Shown one piece after another: positions 55,697-63,641 of a stretch of DNA of 64,000 bases. The translations under genes were made by a program, and so were the position numbers. Each line of letters begins with the position of its first letter. The first letter of the stretch is position 1. Source of the DNA: an uncultured Clostridia bacterium (lineage in GTDB: Bacteria; Bacillota; Clostridia; TANB77; CAG-508); the NCBI GenBank assembly GCA_944392605.1, contig CALXXE010000007.1:1-64000 (forward strand), given 5' to 3'. The notes under the pieces are model-generated. The model ran no database searches, had not been told where the DNA came from, and worked only from the letters and a program-made list of their open reading frames with translations.

Positions 55697-56173
55697 ATGC
55701 AGGATATAGAAAAAATATATGAAGAATATTTTGAAACTGTAAATAAATATTTATTCTGTTTAACTAAAAATTATGACATAGCAGAAGAATTGACCCAAGA
55801 AACGTTCTATAGAGCGGTAAAGAAGATTGGTACATATAAAGGGGATTGTAAGATATCTGTATGGTTATGTCAGATAGCAAAAAACTTATGGTATGACCAA
55901 TGTAGGAAAAATAAAAAAATAGTTAATAAAGAATATGAACTTCTTGACATGAAAGGCAAAGATAGTGTAGAAGAGCAAATAATTTCAAATGATGAAAAAA
56001 TTACATTATATAAGAAAATGCAAAAATTAGATGAAAAAACGAGAGAGGTAATATATCTTAGAATAACAGGAGAATTAAGTTTTAAAGAAATAGGAGATAT
56101 TTTAAATAAATCAGAGACATGGGCTAGAGTAACCTTTTATAGAGGTAAACAAAAAATGAAGGAGGGTGATTAA
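55697..56173 (+). CDS. ECF-type RNA polymerase sigma factor
   Basis: 158 residues. Region 2 is YFETVNKYLFCLTKNYDIAE with ELTQETFYRAVKK; region 4 is LDEKTREVIYLRITGELSFK with EIGDILNKSETWARVTFYRG. ATG 55697 follows gaaagggg. Its stop overlaps the control region of the next gene, a zinc-type anti-sigma factor that should hold it at the membrane until a surface signal arrives. Target promoters are unknown. Confidence 0.93.
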   Translation: MQDIEKIYEEYFETVNKYLFCLTKNYDIAEELTQETFYRAVKKIGTYKGDCKISVWLCQIAKNLWYDQCRKNKKIVNKEYELLDMKGKDSVEEQIISNDEKITLYKKMQKLDEKTREVIYLRITGELSFKEIGDILNKSETWARVTFYRGKQKMKEGD

Positions 56174-56174
56174 G

Positions 56175-57101
56175 ATGAAAGAGAAAGAAAAATGTAAAAT
56201 TGTTCAAGATTTATTACCAAGCTTTATTGAACATCTAACAAATGATGAAACAAATAAGTTTATAGAAGAACACTTAGAGACTTGTGAAGATTGTAAAAAA
56301 GTTTATGAAAATATGAAAAAAGATTTAAATGTAGATAATAATACTAAAGAAAAGAAAAAAGTTAAGTTCTTAAAGAAATACAGAAATAAACTAAGAGTAC
56401 TAGAAATTATTATATTAATCATATTTGTTGCATTTGTTATAAATACTGGAAGAAAAATATATATTATAACAGATTTAAATAACAAAGCTGAAGAATATAC
56501 AAGTTCTACAAATTATCATAGAGTAATTTATACAATAAATAAAGGAAATTATAGAAAAACAGAAATTTTTAGTCTAGATGATAAGAAAAAAATAGTATCA
56601 ACAACTATGTCAAGTGATGGCAAAAAGAAAGTTGTTAGAATGTATGGAACAAAAATAGGAACTGATACAGATACACAATATGTAAAAACAAATACACCTA
56701 TTGAAAATTATAGACAAAACATATATGTAGAAACTGAAACAGAAAGAACAGCTAGGTTAAATTTAGAAGCAAGTATATCTGTAGATCCACAAGAAGCATT
56801 TTGGGGATTGGACAATATCGGACAACTAATAGTATGTGCAATTACAACATCGATAAATAAAACAACATTTGATGGAGAAGAATGTTATTATGTATCAGCG
56901 ATGCCATATATACTTTCTAATACAAGTATGTATGTAAATAAGAATACAGGATTATTAATTAGTGCAATGGCATCTGAAATAGAGGTTGTTGATGGAAGTA
57001 TACAAAGGATACCAGGTGCTGAATACGAATTCGAATTTGGAACAGTAACTGAAGACGATTTCATAGAACCAGATATTAGTGAGTATGAAATTGTTGAGTA
57101 A
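56175..57101 (+). CDS. Anti-sigma factor with zinc-finger domain
   Basis: 308 residues. The cytoplasmic N terminus has the anti-sigma zinc motif HLETCEDCKKVYENM (H-x3-C-x2-C), then one membrane span (about 74-93, EIIILIIFVAFVINTGRKIY) and an extracellular domain of about 200 residues (YHRVIYTINKGNYRKTEIFS, GEECYYVSAMPYILSNTSMY). ATG 56175 follows ggaggg; GTG 56166 overlaps that SD. Encoded 1 base after the sigma gene stop. Confidence 0.88.
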   Translation: MKEKEKCKIVQDLLPSFIEHLTNDETNKFIEEHLETCEDCKKVYENMKKDLNVDNNTKEKKKVKFLKKYRNKLRVLEIIILIIFVAFVINTGRKIYIITDLNNKAEEYTSSTNYHRVIYTINKGNYRKTEIFSLDDKKKIVSTTMSSDGKKKVVRMYGTKIGTDTDTQYVKTNTPIENYRQNIYVETETERTARLNLEASISVDPQEAFWGLDNIGQLIVCAITTSINKTTFDGEECYYVSAMPYILSNTSMYVNKNTGLLISAMASEIEVVDGSIQRIPGAEYEFEFGTVTEDDFIEPDISEYEIVE

Positions 57102-57109
57102 AAGAAATA

Positions 57110-57138
57110 AAGGAAAGAGTAGAAATATTCTTTCCTTA
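57110..57138 (+). terminator. Terminator after the sigma/anti-sigma pair
   Basis: AAGGAAAGA pairs with TCTTTCCTT over about 10 bases, then TATAT. Confidence 0.6.
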
Positions 57139-57219
57139 TATATTGGCTAAAATAGTGGAAAAATTCTTGAAAATGTGATATATTAATATACATAAATAAT
57201 GTAAAAGGAAGTAGAAAAA

Positions 57220-58278
57220 ATGAAATTATTATTACATACTTGTTGTGCACCATGTAGTGTATATTGTATTGATGAATTAAGAAGTGAAAATATAGAGCCG
57301 GTAGTATATTGGTTTAATCCAAATATACATCCATATATGGAATATAAAGCAAGGAGAGATTGTTTAAAAGAATATACTAAAAGCATAAATGTAGAAGCCA
57401 TATTTGAAGAAAATTATGGCTTAGATGATTTTTGTAAAAACGTATCAAATAAATTAGATACAAGATGTCAAGATTATTGTTATCCAGTTCGTTTAGAACA
57501 AACTGCAAAATATGCAAAAGAACATGGATTTGATACTATATCAACTACACTTTTAGTTAGTCCATATCAAAAGCATGATATAATAAAAGAACTAGGAGAA
57601 GTAATAGCTAAAAAATATGGTGTGGAATTTTTATATAGAGATTTTAGAGTTGGATTTAGAGAAGGACAAGCAAAAGCAAGAGAAATAGGACTTTATATGC
57701 AAAAATATTGTGGATGTATTTTTTCAGAGGAGATTAGATATTATAACCGCAATCAAGCAATGGCAAGACTACCAGAAGGGTTTGAATTCTTACCGGTAAA
57801 GTATTTGGTTAATATAAAAAAAGAAAGAGGAAACAAAGAACAATATTTAGACTTACTTCTTGAAGCAGATCCAAGCAAAGAGATGATTAACAAATATTTA
57901 TCTAATGGTGAATTATTTGTATTAACATATAAAGATGAGCCTGCTTGTGTTGCTGTAGTAATAAAAATAGATAATCATACTGTAGAATTAAAAAATATAG
58001 TAACAAGGGAAAATTATAGAGGAAAAGGCTATGGTACAAAAATGATAAAATATTTAGTAGATAATTATAAAACAAAATATAAAAAGATGGTTGTTGGAAC
58101 AACGCAAAACAACATACCCTTCTATGTAAAGCAAGGCTTTGATAAGTATGAAAAAACAATAAACAATTTCTTTATAGATAATTATGATGAAGAAATATTT
58201 GATGGAAATATGCAATGTGTTGATATATATTATTATTCAAAAGATTTAAAAAAAAATAATGTAGTAAGTAATGTATAA
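57220..58278 (+). CDS. queH: QueH epoxyqueuosine reductase fused to a GNAT acetyltransferase
   Basis: 352 residues. Residues 1-185 are QueH: MKLLLHTCCAPCSVYCIDEL with the CC..C cluster ligands, WFNPNIHPYMEYKARRDCLK, DYCYPVRLEQTAKYAKEHGF, STTLLVSPYQKHD and YCGCIFSEE. This is the last step of queuosine synthesis on tRNA. Residues about 195-345 are a GNAT domain: ELKNIVTRENYRGKGYGTKM is the acetyl-CoA loop, followed by NNIPFYVKQGFDKYEKT. QueH proteins usually stop after the first part. SD aaaaggaag. Monocistronic. Confidence 0.9.
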   Translation: MKLLLHTCCAPCSVYCIDELRSENIEPVVYWFNPNIHPYMEYKARRDCLKEYTKSINVEAIFEENYGLDDFCKNVSNKLDTRCQDYCYPVRLEQTAKYAKEHGFDTISTTLLVSPYQKHDIIKELGEVIAKKYGVEFLYRDFRVGFREGQAKAREIGLYMQKYCGCIFSEEIRYYNRNQAMARLPEGFEFLPVKYLVNIKKERGNKEQYLDLLLEADPSKEMINKYLSNGELFVLTYKDEPACVAVVIKIDNHTVELKNIVTRENYRGKGYGTKMIKYLVDNYKTKYKKMVVGTTQNNIPFYVKQGFDKYEKTINNFFIDNYDEEIFDGNMQCVDIYYYSKDLKKNNVVSNV

Positions 58279-58336
58279 TAATTTATGAAAAATATAAAAA
58301 CATTAGTCAAAAAATGAAGTAAAAAGGAGATTTAAT

Positions 58337-59395
58337 ATGAAGAAGAATAGAAAAATTTTAATAATAATATCTATTTTAATAATTATAGCAATTATAATAA
58401 TGTTGCTAATTTATAATAATAAGAAAAACTCAAATGAATATTCGAATTCTGTTTTAAATTCGAACTCAGAAGAGTATTCAAATTTTACTCTAGATTCAGA
58501 TTCAAAATATATATTAACAACTAATGCAAAAATTTTAACAATGCAGGATGATGGTGGTTCACATATGAATGATTATTATCAAATTGATTTTGACAATAAT
58601 CAAGTTACTAAATGCGAAGATAAATATGTGGGATTCAAAGGGTATGAATATAAAGGAAAAATTATTTACACAAAAAATTTAAGCGAAAATGAAATAAGTG
58701 AATTAAAGTCATTAATTGATGAAATAATTACGAAAAAAGATGATGAGCAGACCCCATCTACTTTTAACTATAATTATTACACACTTTCAACTAAAGATTA
58801 TAAAGAGATTAGAATATATGATGAATCTATAATAAATAAACTTGAAAGTATATTGTCATTAAGTAGTCAAGAAAATAATGAAACACAAGAAAATACATCT
58901 AAAGATAATGAGAACGGTTTCATAAATAATGACTGGAAAAAAATAAATATAGAAAATTATAAATATAATGAATCTACAACGGTGGAATTAGATTTAGATG
59001 GAGACAATATAAAAGAAAAGGTCGGTATAAATGAAACAGGGAAATACATTTCTATTAATGATACGGATTATATTGTTAATAAATATTTGAATGATGATGA
59101 TACAACAGGTTTTAATGATTATAATGTAAATCAATATTATATTGTAGATTTAAATAGTGATGGAATATTAGAGATTATACATAGAACTTTTTCGAATATG
59201 ATTTCACCAATTACTAGTGAGTATACAATATATAATTATATAAATAATAAGTTGAAGGAGATAGGTAATTTATCAATAATGGGGAATATTCCAAATGAAA
59301 TATATGTTAAAGAAAATAGAATAAAATTTGAATATTGGCCATATGAATCTCCACAAGATAATACTAAAGAAGTTATATATGAATTAGATATATAA
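58337..59395 (+). CDS. Membrane-anchored extracellular protein, unknown
   Basis: 352 residues. A basic start and a single hydrophobic helix (about 6-27) serve as signal or anchor, followed by a Ser/Asn-rich linker. There are two extracellular regions separated by another polar linker (about 178-195). In the second, LDLDGDNIKEKVGINETGK and VDLNSDGILEIIHRTF look like calcium-binding Asp-rich loops of VCBS/FG-GAP-type repeats. No lipobox cysteine. SD aaaggaga. Function unknown. Confidence 0.7.
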   Translation: MKKNRKILIIISILIIIAIIIMLLIYNNKKNSNEYSNSVLNSNSEEYSNFTLDSDSKYILTTNAKILTMQDDGGSHMNDYYQIDFDNNQVTKCEDKYVGFKGYEYKGKIIYTKNLSENEISELKSLIDEIITKKDDEQTPSTFNYNYYTLSTKDYKEIRIYDESIINKLESILSLSSQENNETQENTSKDNENGFINNDWKKINIENYKYNESTTVELDLDGDNIKEKVGINETGKYISINDTDYIVNKYLNDDDTTGFNDYNVNQYYIVDLNSDGILEIIHRTFSNMISPITSEYTIYNYINNKLKEIGNLSIMGNIPNEIYVKENRIKFEYWPYESPQDNTKEVIYELDI

Positions 59396-59557
59396 AATCT
59401 ATTCACCATAAAAAGTATTATAAAGTAAGATATACTAACTATTTTAATGAGTAATGACAGGGTACGCAAATTTGAGTGGTTATAAAGGAAAAACTCAGAA
59501 GAGGACAGATATAAAAAGAAAATCGAGAAAGATATGAACAAAAATAAGTAAAAAGAG

Positions 59558-60574
59558 GTGATTATTATAAATAATATAGAAAACTTAAGAGATTTAATTA
59601 TATATCAAAGCCAAAATAATGAAAACATATCAGTTGAAGTTTTATATGATAGTGAAGATTTTTGGCTTACGCAAAAATCAATGGCCAAATTATTTAATGT
59701 TGAAGTAAATACTATTAATTATCATTTAAAAGAAATTTTTAAATCAAACGAATTAAAAGAAGAATCAGTTATTCGAAAAATTCGAATAACTGCAAATGAT
59801 GGTAAAAATTATAATACAAACTTCTATAGTCTAGATGCAATAATAGCAGTAGGATATAGAGTGAATTCAAAAGAGGCAACAGATTTTAGAATATGGGCTA
59901 CAAATACTTTAAAAGAATATATAAAAAAAGGTTTTGTTTTAAATGATGAATTTTTAAAAAACGGACCTAAATTTGGAAAAGATTATTTTAAAGAATTATT
60001 AGAACGTATTCGTTCAATTAGAGCAAGTGAACGTAGAATATGGCAGCAAATAACAGATATATTTGCGGAATGCAGTATTGATTATGATAAAGATTCAGAG
60101 ATAACGCGTAAGTTTTATGCAATGGTACAAAATAAATTTCATTATGCAATTACAGGCAATACAGCAGCAGAAATAATTTATCAAAATGCAGATCACAAAA
60201 AAGAAAATATGGGATTAAAGACTTGGAAAAATTCACCTGATGGAAGAATATTAAAATCTGATGCTATGATTGCTAAAAATTATTTAAATGAAAAACAAAT
60301 AAAAAAGCTAGAAAGAGCGGTTACAGGTTACTTTGATTATATAGAAGATTTAGTAGAAAGAGAAAATATTTTCACGATGGAGGAATTCGCAAAAAGTGTA
60401 AATGAATTTTTAGAATTTCGTAAATATGATATACTTAAGGATAATGGAAAAATATCAAGAAAACAAGCGGAAGAAAAAGCAGAAAATGAATATGAACAAT
60501 TTAATAAAACACAAAAAATAGTATCAGATTTTGATGAATTATTATTAGAGGCTAAAAAAGTAGAAAATAAATAA
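59558..60574 (+). CDS. RhuM-family (virulence-associated) protein
   Basis: 338 residues. SEDFWLTQKSMAKLFNVEVN, SVIRKIRITANDGKNYNTNF, YSLDAIIAVGYRVNSKEATD and FRIWATNTLKEYIKKGFVLN are the RhuM signature; a charged helical C terminus follows. The family is common in mobile and accessory regions, with biochemical role unclear. The SD AGAGGTGAT (59554-59562) matches the 16S tail perfectly and overlaps the only in-frame GTG. A start at ATA 59567 or ATT would give normal spacing, so the true start codon is uncertain. Confidence 0.85.
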   Translation: MIIINNIENLRDLIIYQSQNNENISVEVLYDSEDFWLTQKSMAKLFNVEVNTINYHLKEIFKSNELKEESVIRKIRITANDGKNYNTNFYSLDAIIAVGYRVNSKEATDFRIWATNTLKEYIKKGFVLNDEFLKNGPKFGKDYFKELLERIRSIRASERRIWQQITDIFAECSIDYDKDSEITRKFYAMVQNKFHYAITGNTAAEIIYQNADHKKENMGLKTWKNSPDGRILKSDAMIAKNYLNEKQIKKLERAVTGYFDYIEDLVERENIFTMEEFAKSVNEFLEFRKYDILKDNGKISRKQAEEKAENEYEQFNKTQKIVSDFDELLLEAKKVENK

Positions 60575-60611
60575 TAAAAATGAAGCATTTATAAAAAATA
60601 ATAGCTAAAAC

Positions 60612-60640
60612 TTGTTTAAAGAAAAATATTATTATATAAT
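60612..60640 (+). promoter_or_regulatory. Promoter of the Thg1-like operon
   Basis: TTGTTT (60612-60617), 17-base spacer, TATAAT (60635-60640). Transcription would begin near 60647, exactly at the first base of the leader's closing stem. Confidence 0.75.
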
Positions 60641-60646
60641 AAATAT

Positions 60647-60752
60647 GCAATATTTAAGTGTTGGAACGTAATCCACGAATGCATTTGTAGAACTAGTACA
60701 TTGGTTATTAGTATATTGCGAGAGTAAGTAGGCTTTTAGCTTGCTTACTCAA
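60647..60752 (+). ncRNA. Structured leader or small RNA before the Thg1-like genes
   Basis: GCAATAT (60647-60653) pairs perfectly with ATATTGC (60713-60719), closing a 73-base domain. Inside are a TGGA/TCCA hairpin (about 60661-60675) and an ACTAG/TTAGT hairpin (about 60691-60712). Immediately after comes GAGTAAG..GC pairing with GC..CTTACTC (about 60721-60750), not followed by a strong T tract. The 7-bp closing stem and size are tRNA-like, but no T-loop or anticodon arm is convincing. It may be a riboswitch-like leader or an independent RNA. Confidence 0.5.
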
Positions 60753-60777
60753 TTATTTTATAATAAAGAGGAATGAA

Positions 60778-61489
60778 ATGGAAGAAAATAAGGTAGAAAG
60801 AAAATGGTTTAATTATTATGGAAATATTAGAAATAAATATGATGTTAGAGTAAGTATAAAAAAACCATTAATCGTATCTTTGGATGCAAAGTTTTTATCA
60901 GAAAATGAAAAAAAATTATTAATAAATACAGAAAATAATTTTTTTGATTCAATGAAAAAGACTGTTAAATTTTTTACTAATAAATATAAGTGTATAGCAA
61001 TATATGGGAGTGATAAAATTAGTTTTATTATAGAAGATGTAGAAAATTTTACAGGTTCTATACATAATGATAAAAAGTATAGAGTACATGATATTACATC
61101 AGTATTTTCACAATATTTTTTCGAGTATTTTAATAATTTATATAATCGGAGATATAGTTTTTTGGAATTGTAGATGTTTTAATATTTCAAAAGAAAAAGT
61201 ACAATCGTATATTAGATTTAAAAGTAAAGAAATATTAGATAATGTAACCAGTATCTTCTTAAAGCAAAATGGAATGAATACTTATGGTATAAATTTAGAA
61301 GAAAAGTTGGAGATGTGTAAAGCTTATAAGGAATTTTCTTTTATATCAGACAATAAAGAAGGCGTTTTATATCATAATGGAGATAAAATAGATTTAAATG
61401 AGTTTTTAAATGGAAATGTTGTAAGTATAGAAAACAATAATAATGAAAATGATTTTTTTGATTTGATAGAGTTTGATAATTCGATATAG
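60778..61489 (+). pseudogene. Thg1-like protein A, frameshifted
   Basis: Paralogue of the gene at 61503. The first frame (60778-61173) gives KWFNYYGNIRNKYDVRVSIK, KPLIVSLDAKFLS and CIAIYGSDKISFII, ending at a stop. The second frame resumes with DIVFWNCRCFNISKEKVQSY and runs to 61489. Removing one base near 61146-61149 (the A after CGG) joins them so that FNNLYNRDIVFWNCRC aligns with FNDRYINSPVYWHCKC of the paralogue. Against Thg1, the DG pair is DA and the SDE motif is SDK, so the active site is damaged too. Either a pseudogene, a sequencing error or +1 frameshifting. Confidence 0.7.
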
Positions 61490-61502
61490 ATTGGATGATA
61501 TT

Positions 61503-62204
61503 ATGAATAATAAAGAATGGAACAATTATTTTATAAATATACAAAATAAATATGATTTAAAAATGAGTAAAAATAAACCTATAGCAATATTGCTTGATGG
61601 AAAAGATATTACAAAAAGTATCAAACATGATTTGTTGGATGAAAGTAAGGAAGGATTTAATGATATTTTTGAACAGACAATAAAGTTTCTTTCAGATAAA
61701 TTTAATTGTATAGCAATTTCAGGTGCGGATGAAGTGAGTTTTGTTTTTGAAAATAGTGAAAAATTAAGAAAATTAGTACCTAAGGGAAAATATAAAGCAC
61801 AAGAAATCGTTTCATTGTTTTCACAAGCATTTTATAAATATTTTAATGATAGATATATAAATAGTCCAGTATATTGGCATTGTAAATGTTTAAATATACC
61901 TAAAGGAAAAATTAATTCATATATAGAGTATAGAAGTTCTACAATATATGAAGCGGCTTTAACATATTTCTTAAAAAGAAAACAAAGAATACGAAATGCA
62001 GGGAGGATTCCAACTGTAGAAAAGGAAAGAATGTGTAATGAAGTAGAAGAATATCAAAAATATAAGCCATTTATAAAAGGAAAATTATATTTAAAAGGAA
62101 AACAAGTTGATTTAAAATCTTTTCTTGAAGGAAAGATAATAGAATTACAAGAAAACGAAAGGCAAGAAAAAATCGGATTTTTTGACCTAAATAATTTTGA
62201 ATAA
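61503..62204 (+). CDS. Thg1-like protein B (tRNA-His guanylyltransferase-like)
   Basis: 233 residues, divergent member of the Thg1/TLP reverse (3'-5') polymerases, which add nucleotides to RNA 5' ends. KPIAILLDGKDITKS supplies D32 and G33, and CIAISGADEVSFVF supplies D76 and E77, the two-metal site. SPVYWHCKCLNIPKGKINSY with IEYRSSTIYEAALTYFLKRK corresponds to the FDARVFxLP...YFxWRQxDAxRN segment. TLPs repair truncated tRNA 5' ends. ATG 61503 starts 14 bases after gene A with a weak SD (ggatgat). Confidence 0.75.
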   Translation: MNNKEWNNYFINIQNKYDLKMSKNKPIAILLDGKDITKSIKHDLLDESKEGFNDIFEQTIKFLSDKFNCIAISGADEVSFVFENSEKLRKLVPKGKYKAQEIVSLFSQAFYKYFNDRYINSPVYWHCKCLNIPKGKINSYIEYRSSTIYEAALTYFLKRKQRIRNAGRIPTVEKERMCNEVEEYQKYKPFIKGKLYLKGKQVDLKSFLEGKIIELQENERQEKIGFFDLNNFE

Positions 62205-62219
62205 TGGGGGTGAACTAAT

Positions 62220-62747
62220 ATGAAAAAAAGATTTGCAAATGGAGTAAAAGAAGGAGAAAATGATTATTCTATAAAACAAATAAATGAAGATTATTTTAAA
62301 GGATATATTTGCTTAGTTAAAATAAAAAATGTAAGGCATCCTTGGATTATTAATGATGAAGATTATAATGGATGTATCTTAGATGAAAATTATGAGTGGC
62401 TTGAAATATATCCTGATAATGAAAAATATGCAATTACAGTAATGTATGACAATAAAAAGAACTTGATTGAATGGTATTTTGACATGGTAAAATTAAATGG
62501 CATAGAAAATGGAATACCATATATTGATGATCTATATTTAGATTTAGTTATAAGAAGAAATGGAAAACAAATAATTCTTGATGAGGATGAACTAGAAGAA
62601 GCTCTTAATGAAAAAGATATTACAAAAGATGATTTTGATATGGCATATAGAACAATGAGAGAAATTCAAAATAAATATGGAGATAATTTAGATGATTTAA
62701 TTGAATTAACAAATAAATTATATAATAAATTTAATAATGAGGAGTAA
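62220..62747 (+). CDS. DUF402-family protein
   Basis: 175 residues. WLEIYPDNEKYAITVMYDNK, LIEWYFDMVKLNGIENGIPY, IDDLYLDLVIRRNGKQIILD and EDELEEALNEKDITKDDFDM match DUF402, the fold of nucleoside di/triphosphatase Ntdp, FomD and related phosphate-ester hydrolases. Some members act on RNA or nucleotides. SD ggggtga, 15 bases after the Thg1-like gene and 2 bases before the next, so within one operon. Confidence 0.85.
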   Translation: MKKRFANGVKEGENDYSIKQINEDYFKGYICLVKIKNVRHPWIINDEDYNGCILDENYEWLEIYPDNEKYAITVMYDNKKNLIEWYFDMVKLNGIENGIPYIDDLYLDLVIRRNGKQIILDEDELEEALNEKDITKDDFDMAYRTMREIQNKYGDNLDDLIELTNKLYNKFNNEE

Positions 62748-62749
62748 AA

Positions 62750-63628
62750 ATGCTAGGAGCAATAATAGGAGATTTAGCAGGAACAAGGTATGAATATCAA
62801 GAGTTCTTAGATTCAAGAAAAGGTGTTATAAATGTAGATAGAAGAAGAAACATACTTAATCCAAATACTGAGCTATTAACAGACCAAAGCTTTATTAGTG
62901 ATGACTCACTTCTAACAATAGCAATTGCAGAAGCTATAATTTATAATAGAGACTATAAAGAAGCTTTGAAAAAATATGGAAAAAAGTATGGAAATAAGCC
63001 TGTAGAAAGAGAAGGATTTTTTAGAAATGCATTTTCTCCATCATTTATAAAATGGGCAAATTCTGAAACTAATGAAAATGGCACAAGTCAAGGAAATGGA
63101 GCAGCTATGAGAATTTCACCTGTAGCATTTTTATTTGGTGATTTAGAAACGGTTGAAAAAGAGGCTAAAAAAGCAACTATACCTTCTCATAATAGTGAAC
63201 AAGCTATAAAAGGAGCGAAATGCCTTGCAGAAACAATATTTTTAGCAAGGAAGAAAGAAAGCAAAGACAAAATAGAAAAATATGTTACTGAAAAATATGG
63301 ATATGATTTAGATTATAATTTGGAAGAATTACAAGAAAACAATACTTTTAATGGAACATGTGAAGTTACTGTACCACAATCTATATTTATATTTTTGCAA
63401 TCTAATGATTTTGAAGATTCAATAAGAAAAGCTATATCAATTGGAGGAGATACAGATACGATTGCTTGTATGGTAGGTGGAATTTCAGAAGCATATTATG
63501 GAATACCAAGAGAGTTAAGAAATAAAGCTTTAGAATTAATACCTGAAGATTTAAGACATATTATTATAAAAGCTTATGAAAAAAAGAAATTAATGACTAA
63601 AAATAAAGAAGAACAAGAACGTAATTAA
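62750..63628 (+). CDS. ADP-ribosylglycohydrolase (DraG-like)
   Basis: 292 residues. MLGAIIGDLAGTRYE, FISDDSLLTIAIAEAI (metal-binding DDS), GNGAAMRISPVAFLF, TIPSHNSEQAIKGAKCLAET and SIGGDTDTIACMVGGISEAY (second metal motif) define the family. It removes ADP-ribose from proteins or nucleic acids. Its start is 2 bases after the DUF402 stop, and together with the Thg1-like gene the operon suggests repair or reversal of a modification on RNA. SD gagg. Confidence 0.92.
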   Translation: MLGAIIGDLAGTRYEYQEFLDSRKGVINVDRRRNILNPNTELLTDQSFISDDSLLTIAIAEAIIYNRDYKEALKKYGKKYGNKPVEREGFFRNAFSPSFIKWANSETNENGTSQGNGAAMRISPVAFLFGDLETVEKEAKKATIPSHNSEQAIKGAKCLAETIFLARKKESKDKIEKYVTEKYGYDLDYNLEELQENNTFNGTCEVTVPQSIFIFLQSNDFEDSIRKAISIGGDTDTIACMVGGISEAYYGIPRELRNKALELIPEDLRHIIIKAYEKKKLMTKNKEEQERN

Positions 63629-63641
63629 AAGGGGAGAAAAG

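Noticed and set aside
61067-61489. Independent gene starting at 61067
   Set aside because: Its first 25 codons overlap the upstream frame without similarity to anything. From DIVFWNCRC on it is the continuation of the Thg1-like protein after a one-base shift.
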